From assembly GCA_029574055.1 (NCBI GenBank), contig JAKQBQ010000135.1:1-5858 (forward strand): 5,858 nt of DNA. Direction: 5' to 3'. The notes under the pieces are model-generated. The model saw only the letters and a program-made list of their open reading frames with translations. It did no database searches and had not been told where the DNA came from. The stretch's first letter is position 1. Each line of letters begins with the position of its first letter. The DNA comes from Methanobacteriota archaeon. Its GTDB lineage: Archaea; Thermoplasmatota; Thermoplasmata; Methanomassiliicoccales; Methanomethylophilaceae. Positions 5,264 to 5,858 of the stretch are shown in pieces. The position numbers and the translations under genes were made by a program.

Positions 5264-5858
5264 ATGACCGGCGGCCCCGAACGTCTGAGAAAGGCTTTGG
5301 ATGATGCGATAAGGGAAGCTGTTTCCGGCAAAGACCCCGCCGTTGCTTTCTCCGGGGGGCTGGATTCGGGGATCATTGCCGCGATCGTTAAGGAACACGC
5401 TGCACATCCGGCGCTTTACACAGTGGGTTCCGAAGGCTCTCATGATATCGCCGCGGCAAAGAATTCGGCGGCGGAGCTGGGGATGGAATGCTCTTTGATA
5501 CACATCACGGAGGAGAACGTCAGATCGGGGCTCAAGGAAATGATCTCCGTAACGGGCACAAAGGATCCCGTGGTCCTCTCCTTCGAGCTTCCTTTGTTCT
5601 TCGTCTGCAAACACTCCAAAGAAAAAGACATCATCACAGGCCAGGGAGCGGACGAGCTGTTCGCCGGATACTCGAAGTACGCCGGCCTCGGGGAGATCGA
5701 TCTGAAAAGAGCCAGGGACGAGGACCTGAATAAGCTGAGGGAGATCACGCTCCCCCATGAGCAAAAGGTTGCGGAGCATTTCGGGAAGAGGATGCACTAT
5801 CCGTTCTTGGACGAAAGGGTGGTCCGGGAGGCGGACAGCCAAGGTATTATTACGATCC
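5264..5858 (+). CDS. Stand-alone asparagine synthetase-type PP-loop ATPase, 3' end outside window
   Basis: 198 codons are visible from ATG 5264 to the window edge with no stop. AVAFSGGLDSGIIAAIV (26-42) holds the SGGxDS pyrophosphate-binding loop of the N-type ATP-pyrophosphatases. GQGADELFAGY (126-136) matches the GEGSDELFGGY signature of the asparagine synthetase C-terminal domain, and MHYPFLDERVV (177-187) matches its conserved PFLD segment. The family adenylates a carboxylate and passes it to an amine or ammonia. The N-terminal glutaminase domain of AsnB, with its catalytic Cys2, is absent: the protein starts about 25 residues before the PP-loop. It may therefore use free ammonia, a separate amidotransferase, or a different substrate. 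The region between PP-loop and GADELF is somewhat shorter than in full AsnB. Start choice rests on the TATA spacing. Family is secure; the exact substrate, and hence an asnB symbol, is not. Confidence 0.88.
   Translation, partial: MTGGPERLRKALDDAIREAVSGKDPAVAFSGGLDSGIIAAIVKEHAAHPALYTVGSEGSHDIAAAKNSAAELGMECSLIHITEENVRSGLKEMISVTGTKDPVVLSFELPLFFVCKHSKEKDIITGQGADELFAGYSKYAGLGEIDLKRARDEDLNKLREITLPHEQKVAEHFGKRMHYPFLDERVVREADSQGIITI

Noticed and set aside
5252..5842. Minus-strand reading frame over the synthetase gene
   Set aside because: The plus strand carries the SGGLDS, GADELF and PFLD motifs in one frame; the antisense frame has none.

Overview
The window looks like archaeal chromosome, most likely Thermoplasmata and plausibly a mesophilic gut-type methanogen of the Methanomassiliicoccales. 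The grounds are an archaeal-type enolase, a Thermoplasma-like nicotinate phosphoribosyltransferase with a C-terminal zinc knuckle, a type IA topoisomerase with four C4 zinc modules, a NikR-type nickel sensor, heavy use of AGG/AGA (Arg) and ATA (Ile) codons, and TATA boxes about 27-28 bases upstream of start codons with no Shine-Dalgarno sequence. The lineage is inferred from gene style; no marker gene in the window proves it.

Layout. Bases 1-1680 hold the 3' end of enolase (eno) and, 4 bases later on the same strand, a complete nicotinate phosphoribosyltransferase (pncB type), probably co-transcribed. Bases 1681-1992 are a 312-base gap. Its left half is AT-rich with three TATA-like elements and a small three-arm repeat. 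Its right half is of ordinary composition and rich in short dyads, so it may be a long leader or a small RNA. It leads into a 61-residue protein with two paired-cysteine motifs (1993-2178, +). This small gene converges on topA, which lies on the minus strand (2286-4607). Upstream of topA on the same strand is nikR (4720-5160). Divergent from nikR, across a 103-base promoter region, is the start of a stand-alone asparagine-synthetase-type PP-loop gene (5264 to the end, cut by the window edge).

The genes are mostly housekeeping: glycolysis/gluconeogenesis, NAD salvage, DNA topology, nickel homeostasis and an amide- or adenylate-forming synthetase. I see no mobile element, CRISPR array, tRNA or rRNA, and no clear new multi-gene system. 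The stretches most worth a second look are 1700-1992 (tandem promoters, clustered palindromes, unexplained leader), the small cysteine protein it precedes, the His-rich tail of NikR, and the synthetase without its glutaminase domain. The leaderless promoters of topA, nikR and the synthetase agree with one another and were used to choose starts.
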